Assembly: GCA_031292525.1 (NCBI GenBank)
Contig: JARLGY010000018.1
Location: forward strand, 62,001 to 126,000
Source: Flavipsychrobacter sp.
GTDB lineage: Bacteria; Bacteroidota; Bacteroidia; Chitinophagales; Chitinophagaceae
Direction: 5' to 3'
Length of the DNA: 64,000 nt
The translations under genes were made by a program, and so were the position numbers. The notes under the pieces are model-generated. The model was not told where the DNA came from and ran no database searches. It worked only from the letters and a program-made list of their open reading frames with translations. Within the stretch, counting starts at the first letter, position 1, and each line of letters starts with the position of its first letter. Positions 45,594 through 55,016 of this stretch are shown in pieces.

Positions 45594-46325
45594 CTATTCC
45601 AATGTATATTCCATCCTTACTATCACATTGGCAGTTTTGTTCTTGCTCGCAGTATTAAAGGTCCCGCTGTAAGTGAAACTTTCATTGCTGTATTGCCCGG
45701 TAATTTGGAACACACCCATGTCTGCTTCTTTTAGATTACCTAATTTGCTGTGCGCATTTTTCGCAATTGTCAGTGCACGGCTATAGGCATCGGCCGATGC
45801 TTTCGCAAGCAAATCTATTTTCAGGTCGGCAAGTTTTGTATAATAATATAATGGCTCAGCAGAATTCACTTCCACACCTTGCTGTAACAGTTCAGTTATT
45901 TCACGAGATACTTTTTCAACCCTGTCAATGTTTATCGATTTCACCTTTACCACCTGTTCCAGCATATATCCTTTAAATACTTTGCCTGTTTGGCGTCCAT
46001 CAGCATTGTAAATATCCTCGTATTGCTTGTTACTCGATATAGATGAAAAAACGATCTCACTATCGGCTATACCGTGGCCCCTGAGATATGCAAGTATCTG
46101 CTGATCATCAGTTTTTAATTTAGTATAGGCGTCTTTTATATCCGCAGAAGCGCACTCAACTGAGGCAGACCATACAATAAGGTCCGAAGCAAAATTATAG
46201 TAGGCACTCCCTGCAACACTTACCCTATTTCTGTTTTTATATTTATAGGTATAGGAATGCCCAAGAATAAGACCCAGAATGATGGCCGTCACTGATATGA
46301 TGATAATAGGGCCGTAATTGCGCAT
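45594..46325 (-). CDS. SIMPL-domain (DUF541) protein
   Basis: A 243-residue protein. One N-terminal membrane segment or uncleaved signal (residues ~4-26) precedes a SIMPL domain. Typical features are the VSVAGSAYYNFASDLIVWSASVE strands, the helix KAYTKLKTDDQQILAYLRGHGI, the KVKSINIDRVEKVSREIT segment, and DLLAKASADAYSRALTIAKNAHSKLG. Family members form periplasmic or surface oligomers of unclear function and are often stress-related. It is monocistronic and divergent from the following large cargo gene across a ~600-base gap full of repeats. Confidence 0.88.
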   Translation of the reverse strand: MRNYGPIIIISVTAIILGLILGHSYTYKYKNRNRVSVAGSAYYNFASDLIVWSASVECASADIKDAYTKLKTDDQQILAYLRGHGIADSEIVFSSISSNKQYEDIYNADGRQTGKVFKGYMLEQVVKVKSINIDRVEKVSREITELLQQGVEVNSAEPLYYYTKLADLKIDLLAKASADAYSRALTIAKNAHSKLGNLKEADMGVFQITGQYSNESFTYSGTFNTASKNKTANVIVRMEYTLE

Positions 46326-46480
46326 AAGTATTAAATTATACTAAAGCTAATGAGCAAATGTCGAATAATGAAATAAAAGGCAATACCTGATACATTTCAG
46401 GAAATCACACAAGGCATGTAATTAGTTGCATACCGTAGGTTCTATAACCTCATTGCATAACATGTGTGTTGTCCCTGTTG

Positions 46481-46555
46481 CTGTGGAACATTCCACCACG
46501 TGGAACTGTGCATATCATCTTTGGGAAAACATACTCCGCCAACCGTATCTTGCAT
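46481..46555 (+). repeat. Dispersed repeat, copy A
   Basis: A 75-base stretch, aligned by eye at about 79% identity to the reverse complement of 60876-60949. Conserved blocks are CTGTGGAACA, GTGGAAC.GTGCATA and GTATCTTGCAT. It contains nested palindromes (GTGGAACATTCCAC, CACGTG). It lies in the 597-base gap upstream of a T9SS cargo gene, otherwise without coding signal. Confidence 0.7.
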
Positions 46556-46603
46556 TCGGCCAAGTTTATTATCTTATGCAATCATACACTTTCACCGCAA
46601 TGC

Positions 46604-46748
46604 AAAATGCCCGGCATCAGGCATAATCGGGCACAATTCAGGCATTTATTTTTATTGACTTATAACAACATCAGCTACAGCAGCGTATTTAAGCAATTTA
46701 TAAGTCTAAATAATGCCTTCTTTCAATTTTCAAATATCGTCGGGCATT
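46604..46748. repeat. Variant TGCCC palindromes next to copy A
   Basis: AAAATGCCCGG (46604-46614) faces GGCATTT (46641-46647), with an internal TGCCCG/CGGGCA stem (46608-46613 with 46628-46633). A further AATGCC/GGCATT pair lies at 46712-46748. TTCACCGCAAT occurs twice in the stretch. The order resembles the AAAATGTCC/GGACATTTT arrays near copy B but with C for T and G for A. Confidence 0.5.
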
Positions 46749-46922
46749 CACCGCAATTCAGAATCATAATTTGTAAGGCCCACAGCTATTATTAACCCTT
46801 AACAATGCCCAACCACTTGGTATTTTTAGTTTTAAACCAACCTTATGATACGATATCTCGTCTATAAACAATTATTAAGAATAAATGATTTTCATATTTT
46901 TAAGTAGTTAAAAATTATACCT

Positions 46923-49604
46923 ATGCGGATCCTAAAATTTACTCTTTCAGTTTTTATTATTTTTTGTTGCATCACAGTTCATGCACAAACCTGGTTAAAA
47001 GACTACCTGTACAGTCCCAACAACTATAGCTACAACCCAACAACATCTGTCTTTAATGATACCCATGGTGGGCTAATAGCTACACAGTATTACAATGGTG
47101 TCGATTCTGTTTACCAGAATATCTTGTTACGAATAAATTACAAAGGCGATTCCATATGGTCCAAAGTCGTGCCCGATACCGAAACGGTATATTCAATTGC
47201 AAACCTTACTAATGGCGACTATATAGTTGGGAAATATGTGGGCTCCTTTGCTGTATTTGGCACCCAAACCTACATCATAGATCACCTCGATACCAATGGA
47301 AATCTTCTGAATGAACGGGTAATCAACTCCTCCTTTTTTAACGCATCTCCCGGTGTCTATAACAACGGGGCCACACAGTGCCCTATGATAGTAGCAGACC
47401 ACCACAACCACTACTATGTACTGTACTATATGGACACTACCTATACAACCCAGCATTGGGATCCCATTAACCAGGTTTATTTTACTGTTGATTCTTCTTA
47501 TAACCGCACCTACATCGATAAATACAATTCCGCAAATGCCTTAATATGGAGAAAGATTGACGTGATACCGGCAGATATTACCAGCGCCGGCGTCCACTTC
47601 GATAATAGCCGCATACAAGCAGGTAGCGCTATATTAAACGAGAAAGAAGGCTTGTTGTATGGCAGGTTTGTGGACAAGCCTGATGACGATGACTCGCTTC
47701 ATTACTACCTTGAAAAAAGAGATTCAACAGGGGTTGTGCTATGGAGTAAAAATGCAAAAACTTATTTCTCTCATGCCGATACAGGATTGTATTATTGGCC
47801 CTATATAAATGCAACTAACGATTCCAATTACTTGCTCTTGTTCCAGGTTCTAAATGATAGCGCCCACAATTTTGCACCCATAAAACAAACATTAGCAAAG
47901 CTATATAGTAATGGTAACCTCATAAAGTCGGTAACTGTAGATAGCGCCTTTGGAGTTACGGGTGTATTAGCCAGCAGCATGACTATGGGCATACAAACAT
48001 CCGCAGGGAATTATATGTTCCCCGCTACTATGATATATGATACGCTTGGCGACCAAACATCTGGTATAAACATTTATGACAAGAATCTGAACTTGCTTTC
48101 ATTTACACCTGAACCAATACCTTATTATAACGGAGCAGCGCTGGTAGCTAATAAACAGGGTGGGGCTTTCTGTGCCTATGCCCCCATAATTAATTATTAC
48201 GCCAACTTCACTACCGTATGCAATTTTGATAGTTCTTTTAATGCTAATCCAGTCAATTTATCAGGTAAGATAATTCAGGATAATAACAACAATTGTCTTA
48301 CAGATAATGGCGATTATAAGATACAAAACAGCATCGTTACCGTCACCGACCAGTATAATACGTCCTGGTACGGCATTACAGATACAGGCGGTAATTACAA
48401 AGTAAATCTGCCCGACAATACCTACAATCTAACGCATAGCTTAACCGGCTACAAACAAAATGAATGTCCATCAAGCGGTACGCTTAACTATACATTCTCT
48501 GGTTACAACACCACAACAAACGCTAACTTCTACGATAAATTGACACCTAATATTAAAGACATTGCGGTGTCTATGTATTCCGATTGTTTTGTACCCGGGT
48601 ATGGTAGCAACATTTATGTCATGGTAAGTAATGTAGGCACCACAACTGCTTCTGTAACACTCACTGTCGATCTTGACCCTTCTGTTACGTACGTTTCTTC
48701 ATCACCCTCACCCGTCTTGGTTAGTGGGAATACACTTACATACAACATTAGCAACCTGGATGTAGACAGCATAGAAAATATCCTGATCAGCACCTCAACC
48801 AGCACAAGCGTATCGTTAGGTACTGCGCTTAACTTTTCAGCAACTGCACCGTTGCTGAACGATTATGCTCCTGCAAATAATGCTGATACCCTGCTTACCC
48901 AGGTGGTTGGCTCTTTCGATCCTAATGGCAAAACCGTGAACAGGCCATACAAAATGATTCCTGGCAAGGAGATGATATATACAGTCAATTTCCAGAACAC
49001 AGGTACTTATCCGGCCAGGAATATTGTGGTGGTTGATACGCTTTCACCATTACTCGATATGTCTACGTTCAGAATGATAAGCGGCAGTCCTAAACTCCCG
49101 GTTGTAACGAGCAAGGATGGTAGAAGATTGATCTTTAAATTCAACAATATAAACCTACCTGATAAGAAATCAAACGAACCCGCAAGCCATGGCAAGTTTG
49201 TCTACGCTATAAGCGCTAAAAAAACATTATCCCTGGGTGATACCATAAATAATACGGCATTCATTTTCTTCGATTTTAATTCTGCCGTTGTTACAAATAC
49301 TGCAACCAATGTTATAAGCAAGAAAAATGGTTTAGCGGTTCCAGCTATGGTGCGTGAACAGGATGTTCAGGTATACCCCAATCCTACCTCCGGTAACATA
49401 AACATTATTGTTCCTGCAACTGCAAATGATTGGATAGTATCTGTAGTAGATATCGCAGGCCGAGAAATATACAGCCAGGCGGAAGTGGGTGGCCGTACTT
49501 TGCTTAGCTGCTATGTAAAAGCGGTTCCGGGTATTTACTTTGTAAAGATTGCCAATGCTGCAACGGGCGAGGTAACCGTTAAAAAGTTGCTTATTAAGAA
49601 TTAA
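46923..49604 (+). CDS. Large T9SS type A cargo with SdrD-like and DUF11-type domains
   Basis: An 893-residue protein. The signal peptide (1-22) ends at VHAQ. Residues ~25-435 form a repetitive beta-rich region resembling a propeller (repeated LDTNGN.., DSTGVVLWSK, LYSNGNL units). At ~440-530 is a Cna-B/SdrD-like module (GKIIQDNNNNCLTDNGDYKIQNSIV). Two DUF11/CARDB-like domains follow, the second beginning FDPNGKTVNRPYKMIPGKEMIYTVNFQNTG and typical of Bacteroidota secreted proteins. The final ~80 residues are a type A T9SS sorting domain (VYPNPTSGNINI...; ends KKLLIKN). It is predicted surface-exposed or released. Binding partner unknown. Confidence 0.88.
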   Translation: MRILKFTLSVFIIFCCITVHAQTWLKDYLYSPNNYSYNPTTSVFNDTHGGLIATQYYNGVDSVYQNILLRINYKGDSIWSKVVPDTETVYSIANLTNGDYIVGKYVGSFAVFGTQTYIIDHLDTNGNLLNERVINSSFFNASPGVYNNGATQCPMIVADHHNHYYVLYYMDTTYTTQHWDPINQVYFTVDSSYNRTYIDKYNSANALIWRKIDVIPADITSAGVHFDNSRIQAGSAILNEKEGLLYGRFVDKPDDDDSLHYYLEKRDSTGVVLWSKNAKTYFSHADTGLYYWPYINATNDSNYLLLFQVLNDSAHNFAPIKQTLAKLYSNGNLIKSVTVDSAFGVTGVLASSMTMGIQTSAGNYMFPATMIYDTLGDQTSGINIYDKNLNLLSFTPEPIPYYNGAALVANKQGGAFCAYAPIINYYANFTTVCNFDSSFNANPVNLSGKIIQDNNNNCLTDNGDYKIQNSIVTVTDQYNTSWYGITDTGGNYKVNLPDNTYNLTHSLTGYKQNECPSSGTLNYTFSGYNTTTNANFYDKLTPNIKDIAVSMYSDCFVPGYGSNIYVMVSNVGTTTASVTLTVDLDPSVTYVSSSPSPVLVSGNTLTYNISNLDVDSIENILISTSTSTSVSLGTALNFSATAPLLNDYAPANNADTLLTQVVGSFDPNGKTVNRPYKMIPGKEMIYTVNFQNTGTYPARNIVVVDTLSPLLDMSTFRMISGSPKLPVVTSKDGRRLIFKFNNINLPDKKSNEPASHGKFVYAISAKKTLSLGDTINNTAFIFFDFNSAVVTNTATNVISKKNGLAVPAMVREQDVQVYPNPTSGNINIIVPATANDWIVSVVDIAGREIYSQAEVGGRTLLSCYVKAVPGIYFVKIANAATGEVTVKKLLIKN

Positions 49605-49749
49605 GTATAAAAGGCGTAAACACAAGTGCAGTCACTTCTAAGCTTGATTGCATTGTGTTTACTGCGATTAAGACACCTGGTAATCAGGTCTTTGTCTGCT
49701 TGTAGGGCTAAAGCTTTGTAGGATATTATAAATACGATCGCTAAACTAC

Positions 49750-49874
49750 AAATGTCCTAAACGGACATTTTAAGACATTTTGTTTTTAAGCAATAAGAGC
49801 CCCAGCAAATGCATTGTAAAATATATCGTGCTCAAAATGTCCGTTTTATATTTTAAGATCCTACAGACATTTTG
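49750..49874. repeat. AAAATGTCCGTT motif cluster I
   Basis: At least five copies of a 12-bp motif in both orientations: AAATGTCC at 49750 facing AACGGACATTTT at 49760 with a 2-base gap; GACATTTT at 49774; AAAATGTCCGTT at 49834; GACATTTT at 49866. They lie in the 403-base gap between convergent genes, where no promoter is needed. Nothing else is recognisable in this gap. Confidence 0.75.
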
Positions 49875-50007
49875 CAAAAAGGGCCACCACAATTACAATT
49901 AAGGACACAAATATTCAATTACTCAATGTTGTAAAAAAGCTAAACTAGTATCTCCAACATAGAGCATAACTCTTGCTTTATGAAAGTTCTGAAACAGTAG
50001 CACTGGG

Positions 50008-51156
50008 TCAGCCGTTCAGCTTACTCAATCGTTCTACAGCAGTTCTTAATGTTTCATCCTTTTTGGCAAAGCAAAACCTTACAAGCTTATCGTCCTTTTT
50101 ATTGCTGTAAAATGGACTTACGGGTATAGTAGCAACACCGTATTCTTTGGTAAGCCATTGCGCAAATTCCACATCACCAAGGTCGCTGATGCGCTCGTAA
50201 CCCGCCACCTGGAAGTAACTGCCCGATGCTGGCTTATATATGCTAAAACCAGTCTGGGAAAGAAGATCAAGGAAAAGGTCTCTCTTTTGTTGCAGCATCT
50301 TATACACGGGCTGCCTGCCACCATTGGCCAGGTGGTGTGCCAGCGCGTATTGTGCAGGAGTATTAACAGAAAAACAAAGATATTGGTGCAATCTGCGGAA
50401 GGCGGTAGTAAAATCAGCAGGTGCTATACAAAACCCTATCTTCCAGCCGGTGTTATGAAACACCTTACCAAAGGAGTATAGTGCAAAGCTCCGTGCGCGC
50501 AGTTCAGGGTGTTGCATTACAGTGTAGTGTTGCTGCCCGTCAAAGATCAGTTGTTCATACACTTCGTCCGATAGGATAACGATATCAGTATCTCGGACAA
50601 CATCGGCCAGCTTATCCCAGTCACTTTTCTGCCACACAGCACCGGTGGGGTTGTGCGGAGTATTTAGGATGAGTGCTTTCGTTTTGGGCGTTATTGCATT
50701 TTTAACCTTGTCCCAATCTACATGAAAGTCTGGTGCAGTAAGTTGTACAGGTACAGCTATAGCGCCGTTGGTTTCTATATTAGGAATATAGCTGTCGTAG
50801 GCAGGCTCCAGCACTATCACTTCATCGCCTGGCTGCAATATGGCAGAAAAGGCAGTGTATATAGCATAGGTCGCCCCCGGTGTAATGGTGATTTCGGTGT
50901 CCTTATCTACATCAATGCCATAACGGCTTTTAAAATCATTGGCTATGGCTTCACGTAGCATAGGCAACCCAGCCATTGGTGCATACTGGTTAAACCCTTT
51001 TGCCGCAGCTTCCGCTACCAGCGCCGATAGCTCCTCATCAATAGGAAAATCAGGAAAACCCTGGCTTAGGTTTATCGCATTATACTCCTGGGCCAGGGCA
51101 CTCATTATGGTAAATATGGTAGTGCCTGTGAAGGAATGTTTTTGTGGCAGTATCAT
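50008..51156 (-). CDS. PLP-dependent aminotransferase (methionine/kynurenine aminotransferase type)
   Basis: A 382-residue class I/II aminotransferase. Residue signatures are INLSQGFPDFP and NQYAPMAGLPMLREAI near the N-terminus, ITITPGATYAIYTAFSAI, LNTPHNPTGAVW, ILSDEVYEQLIFDG, and the SFGK motif with the Schiff-base Lys (YSFGKVFHNTGWKIG). The opening and the FHNTGWKIG segment fit the YbdL/methionine aminotransferase-like group, active on methionine, kynurenine or aromatic amino acids. It starts 3 bases after the stop of the mannose-1-phosphate guanylyltransferase gene, so the two share an operon despite unrelated chemistry. Confidence 0.9.
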   Translation of the reverse strand: MILPQKHSFTGTTIFTIMSALAQEYNAINLSQGFPDFPIDEELSALVAEAAAKGFNQYAPMAGLPMLREAIANDFKSRYGIDVDKDTEITITPGATYAIYTAFSAILQPGDEVIVLEPAYDSYIPNIETNGAIAVPVQLTAPDFHVDWDKVKNAITPKTKALILNTPHNPTGAVWQKSDWDKLADVVRDTDIVILSDEVYEQLIFDGQQHYTVMQHPELRARSFALYSFGKVFHNTGWKIGFCIAPADFTTAFRRLHQYLCFSVNTPAQYALAHHLANGGRQPVYKMLQQKRDLFLDLLSQTGFSIYKPASGSYFQVAGYERISDLGDVEFAQWLTKEYGVATIPVSPFYSNKKDDKLVRFCFAKKDETLRTAVERLSKLNG

Positions 51157-51159
51157 CGT

Positions 51160-52245
51160 CTATAAAAATTTATCGCCTTTGTTCCTTTTTACTTCAGCCA
51201 CGTAGTCTTTTATCTGTTGTTCGCGTGTACGTTCACAGATCAGCAGCACGTCAGGAGTATCTATCACAATAAATTTTTCAAGCCCTTGTACAAGCACCAG
51301 CTTTTCTTTAGGCGCTTTTATCATGCACTCGCTTGCATCTATAACCATTATGTTATCACCCATTACCGCGTTGCCCAAGTAGTCTTTACTTGCATTCTCA
51401 TAAGCCGATTCCCATGTACCAAGGTCACACCACCCAAAATAAGATGGCAGCACAAATACATTTTTGGCTTTCTCCATTATACCATAGTCTATTGATATAT
51501 TGGTACACTGTGCATACAGTTCACCCACCACCGTACTTTCGGCAGGGGTATTATACACTTCGGTTGCCTGCAGGAATACTTCATTCATCTCTGGCATGTA
51601 CTTCTCCAGGGCCTGCATAATGCTCTTTACACTCCATACAAATATGCCCGAGTTCCATAAAAAGTCACCACTCTTTATAAAGGTCTGTGCCAGTTCCAGC
51701 GATGGTTTTTCTGTAAATGTCTTCACTCTGTAAACCTTGTCTAGCTCCTCTTCCGATTCGTATTGAATATAACCATAACCCGTATCAGGCCGCGTAGGCT
51801 TTATTCCCAAAGTTAAGAGTGCATCATGTTTGGCTACAAAATTCAGAGCCTCATTACACGTTTCTTTAAACGTATGCTCATCCATTATCAGGTGGTCAGC
51901 TGGCGATATAATGATGTTAGCATCGGGGTTCAGTGCCATTATCTTATGCGCAAAGTATGCTGCACAAGCGGCAGTGTTCTTTCTCGATGGTTCACTTACT
52001 ATATTGGCATCATTAAGGTCTGGCAACTGCTGTTTCAAGTGGCCTATGTAACTATGATTAATTATAAAGTAGATGTTCTCTTTAGGGCATATATGGCTGA
52101 ACCGGTTATAGGTCCATTGTATCAGCGACTTCCCGGTACCAAGCAGGTCCAGGAACTGTTTGGGGTATGCAGTACGGCTCTCGGGCCAAAAACGGCTGCC
52201 AATACCACCTGCCATTATAGCTACATAATTGTTCTTGTTGCTCAT
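51160..52245 (-). CDS. manC: Mannose-1-phosphate guanylyltransferase
   Basis: A 361-residue nucleotidyltransferase, forming GDP-mannose from GTP and mannose-1-phosphate for surface glycans. The signature YVAIMAGGIGSRFWPESRTAYPKQFLDL starts at residue 7; other family segments are NIIISPADHLIMDE, GYGYIQYE, KTFTEKPSLELAQTFIKSGDFLWNSGIFVW, and SIDYGIMEKAKNVFVLPSYFGWCDLGTW. The frame is open 18 codons further upstream, but homology begins at the MSNKNN Met, so I start at 52245. No C-terminal isomerase domain is present. It is upstream of the aminotransferase with a 3-base gap. Confidence 0.93.
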   Translation of the reverse strand: MSNKNNYVAIMAGGIGSRFWPESRTAYPKQFLDLLGTGKSLIQWTYNRFSHICPKENIYFIINHSYIGHLKQQLPDLNDANIVSEPSRKNTAACAAYFAHKIMALNPDANIIISPADHLIMDEHTFKETCNEALNFVAKHDALLTLGIKPTRPDTGYGYIQYESEEELDKVYRVKTFTEKPSLELAQTFIKSGDFLWNSGIFVWSVKSIMQALEKYMPEMNEVFLQATEVYNTPAESTVVGELYAQCTNISIDYGIMEKAKNVFVLPSYFGWCDLGTWESAYENASKDYLGNAVMGDNIMVIDASECMIKAPKEKLVLVQGLEKFIVIDTPDVLLICERTREQQIKDYVAEVKRNKGDKFL

Positions 52246-52305
52246 TGTATATCTAAAAGAGATGTTTAAAAGTAAAAACAAATCGGCATATTGCCGCAAA
52301 CTTAA

Positions 52306-52327
52306 ACGGCAGCCTGTCGGCTGCCGT
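52306..52327 (-). terminator. Rho-independent terminator after nfuA-like gene
   Basis: A 9-bp perfect stem ACGGCAGCC/GGCTGCCGT with a 4-base loop, followed on the minus strand by TTTAAGTTTG. It separates the NifU-like gene from the manC operon. Confidence 0.82.
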
Positions 52328-52352
52328 CTGCAATATATGTATTCCTTTAAAA

Positions 52353-52943
52353 TTATTCTGCTTCCGCTACAACTTCCTTCACTTCAGGTATCATACGTTT
52401 CATCATGCCTTCTATACCTGCCTTAAGGGTTATCATAGACGATGGGCAGCCACTGCATGATCCTTGCAGCATTAAAGTTACCGTACCTTCATTAAAACCC
52501 TTAAAACTTATGGCTCCGCCGTCCATTTCAACAGCTGGCTTTACGTAGTTTTCAAGCAATTCCTTAATACGTACTACAACATCAGTGTCATCTGCACTTA
52601 CGGTATTAGTATCAGTCTTTACTACTATCTGGTCTTCGTTTATTACCACTTTGCCTTCTTCAAGGTATTGCTTCAAAAACTCGCGTACAGGTGGTATTAC
52701 ATCATCCCATTCAGTATCTACAGTTTTGGTAAGTGTCACAAAATTGCTAGCTATAAATACACTCCGTATAAAAGGAAATGCAAACAGTTCTTTTGCCAGT
52801 GGCGAAGGTGCAGCGCTTGATTCATCAGGGAAATCTATACTCTTGCCCGGGTACAAAAGCTTGTTGGCTACAAACTTCATTGTTTCCGGATTGGGGGTCA
52901 TTTCGGTATAGATGCTCACAACTGTATTGCCTGTCTTCAACAT
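52353..52943 (-). CDS. NifU/NfuA-type iron-sulfur cluster carrier
   Basis: A 196-residue protein. The N-terminal Nfu_N domain has IYTEMTPNPETMKFVANKLLYPG. The C-terminal NifU-like domain has VKPAVEMDGGAISFKGFNEG and the CSGCPSS motif with the two cysteines that bind a 4Fe-4S cluster between subunits. It transfers clusters to target proteins in the cytoplasm and protects them under stress. The middle segment (~95-125) is typical of the family. It is transcribed alone, ending in a clear terminator. Confidence 0.92.
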   Translation of the reverse strand: MLKTGNTVVSIYTEMTPNPETMKFVANKLLYPGKSIDFPDESSAAPSPLAKELFAFPFIRSVFIASNFVTLTKTVDTEWDDVIPPVREFLKQYLEEGKVVINEDQIVVKTDTNTVSADDTDVVVRIKELLENYVKPAVEMDGGAISFKGFNEGTVTLMLQGSCSGCPSSMITLKAGIEGMMKRMIPEVKEVVAEAE

Positions 52944-53152
52944 GATTCGTTTCTATTTTTTACAAAAATACTTAATTATTAAAAGTTAATCTAATTGTTT
53001 GGACTGATAGCCATAGTTAAGAAAATGATACCGAGCAATATGGGCAATACTTAGTGAAGTTTAAGAATTATTTACCCTTCTATAAGGCTTACTGGTATGG
53101 TGTTTTAGAAATAATTGATGAATGCTTATTGCAAATAATTAAAAAAACGACT

Positions 53153-53548
53153 ATGAAACGTATAATTCTTATTACCGGTATTATCGGTATGATAACAACG
53201 GGCCTCTCGGCACAGGTTCAAACAGGTACCAATACAAACAGTAACACTGGTACTTCCCAATCGCAAAACTACAACAATACGGCACCATTACCCGTAAATG
53301 TACAGTCCGCTCAACCACAAATGAGTACTCATACCAGTAGTGGCACTAACGTGATACAGAACAATGCTACGCCTGGGGCTAATGCTATATACCCAAGCAG
53401 CCATAATCGCAATACACAACATACAAATGCCAATAGTCTAAATCCTAATACTACGCCTTTCACAACACCTGCAAGTAGCAATGGAACACTTATGAATGGC
53501 ACAAGCCCCCGCACTACAGGCGGTACTACTACCGGCCAGTCTCATTAA
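53153..53548 (+). CDS. Small secreted Asn/Thr/Ser-rich protein
   Basis: A 131-residue protein starting at the ATG (MKRIILITG...) that puts a signal peptide (residues 1-20, ending GLSAQ) at the N-terminus; an earlier in-frame ATG would add 33 residues without sense. The mature part is low-complexity and rich in Asn, Thr, Ser and Gln, without cysteines. No domain is recognised. It is probably a surface or matrix-like filler protein. It precedes another small secreted protein on the same strand by about 165 bases; the two are not similar. Confidence 0.6.
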   Translation: MKRIILITGIIGMITTGLSAQVQTGTNTNSNTGTSQSQNYNNTAPLPVNVQSAQPQMSTHTSSGTNVIQNNATPGANAIYPSSHNRNTQHTNANSLNPNTTPFTTPASSNGTLMNGTSPRTTGGTTTGQSH

Positions 53549-53714
53549 GTCAATGTTGCTTAATATCTACCCTGTGGTGTTCACATTTATATGTCAAGCT
53601 CCCCAATTTGGGCCAAAAATGGACAACTTTTCTTTAAGAAAGCTTTAACAAGGGGTGGAACGCTTTTTACTCTATCTACTATGAATGCTATTATTAACTA
53701 AAAAAACAAATACT

Positions 53715-54158
53715 ATGAAAACGATATTAATAGCGCTGATAGTAGTAGGAATAACCAACTTCAGCGCTGACGCACAAGCCAAGAAAAGTTCTGCAAATCA
53801 GAATTATAAAGTCTGTTTGAATAACGGCACTTACAACATATGTGGTAAGGAAGGTACGTCAAGGGCTGGCACATCCAACCGGACGCGAATAAGCAAGATG
53901 CATAATATGGATAAACAAGCGTGGACAACACCTATGGCTGAGCCTGCTGAACCAATAGCAATGAACACTGTGAATTCCTATGAAGGGTTCTACAGGAGAC
54001 ATAACATTGTAGTATCTGACGACATGCACAAACCATACGAAGGTGAAGCAAGTCGCCAGTATGATGGACCTGCCAAGAATGAAGAACGTAACCTGAATGT
54101 AAACCAGACCAGCATATATCTGCCACCAAACTCAGGTGGTATAGAAGGCCGCAGGTAA
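53715..54158 (+). CDS. Small secreted protein of unknown function
   Basis: A 147-residue protein. The signal peptide (residues 1-20) ends at SADAQ. The mature part has a basic start, two cysteines (VCLNNGTYNICGKEG), then a charged, Met- and Pro-containing region and a C-terminus NSGGIEGRR. No family recognised. I start at the ATG that leaves a clean signal peptide; an earlier Met ten codons up is less likely. A rho-independent terminator follows 31 bases after the stop. Confidence 0.6.
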   Translation: MKTILIALIVVGITNFSADAQAKKSSANQNYKVCLNNGTYNICGKEGTSRAGTSNRTRISKMHNMDKQAWTTPMAEPAEPIAMNTVNSYEGFYRRHNIVVSDDMHKPYEGEASRQYDGPAKNEERNLNVNQTSIYLPPNSGGIEGRR

Positions 54159-54189
54159 AGAGAGTGTGGTGTTTGAAATGTGAAGTGTG

Positions 54190-54217
54190 AAGCTGCTCTT
54201 TTGGGCAGCTTTTTTTA
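54190..54217 (+). terminator. Rho-independent terminator
   Basis: A 7-bp stem AAGCTGC/GCAGCTT with an 8-base loop and a run of seven or more T. It ends the transcript of the small secreted protein gene and lies upstream of scoA. Confidence 0.9.
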
Positions 54218-54267
54218 TGTGTATAAGCATTCTAAAAACTCCTAATTTAGCGCCAAAATTAGAATAA

Positions 54268-54972
54268 ATGGGCTTGAACAAGGTTGTAAAGAATGCCGAA
54301 GAAGCTATCCACGATATAAAAAGTGGCGTAACCATAATGCTGGGCGGTTTTGGGCTGTGCGGCATACCAGAAAATTGCATCAATGCGCTTGCCGCTACAG
54401 ACCTGAATGGGCTTACCTGCATATCTAATAATGCAGGAGTTGACAACTTTGGCTTGGGATTATTGCTAAAGAAGCACCAGATTAAGAAAATGATCGCCTC
54501 TTACGTTGGGGAAAATGCCGAGTTTGAAAGGCAATTACTAAGTGGGGAAATGGAAGTAGAACTTATACCCCAGGGCACATTGGCTACCCGCTGCCTGGCA
54601 GCTGGCTATGGTATGCCGGCTATTTTTACCCCCGCTGGTTATGGTACAGAATGCGCAGAGGGAAAAGAAGTGCGTGAATTTAATGGCAAACAATACCTTA
54701 TGGAATATGCCTTTGATGCCGACTATGCAATAGTAAAAGCATGGAAAGGAGATACCCAGGGCAATCTAATTTTTAAAGATACTGCACGCAACTTTAACCC
54801 ACTGATGGCTATGGCAGGAAAGATAACTATTGCAGAGGTTGAAGAGCTAGTACCGGTAGGGGAACTTGACCCCAATTTTATACATACCCCAGGCATATAT
54901 GTGCACAGGATATTTCAAGGAACGAACTACGAGAAACGTATTGAGCAGAGAACTGTACGCAAGCGTAATTAA
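54268..54972 (+). CDS. scoA: 3-oxoacid CoA-transferase subunit A
   Basis: A 234-residue alpha subunit of the succinyl-CoA:3-ketoacid CoA-transferase type. The glycine-rich [21 protein letters not shown] segment is the CoA-binding site. Other family segments are [45 protein letters not shown], and [20 protein letters not shown]. The enzyme moves CoA from succinyl-CoA to acetoacetate or a similar acid. It sits 44 bases before scoB on the same strand. The end RTVRKRN is usual. Confidence 0.93.
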   Translation: MGLNKVVKNAEEAIHDIKSGVTIMLGGFGLCGIPENCINALAATDLNGLTCISNNAGVDNFGLGLLLKKHQIKKMIASYVGENAEFERQLLSGEMEVELIPQGTLATRCLAAGYGMPAIFTPAGYGTECAEGKEVREFNGKQYLMEYAFDADYAIVKAWKGDTQGNLIFKDTARNFNPLMAMAGKITIAEVEELVPVGELDPNFIHTPGIYVHRIFQGTNYEKRIEQRTVRKRN

Positions 54973-55016
54973 TGTTCTTCATTATTGAATTTCTTCCACA
55001 CTTTAATTAGAATATA

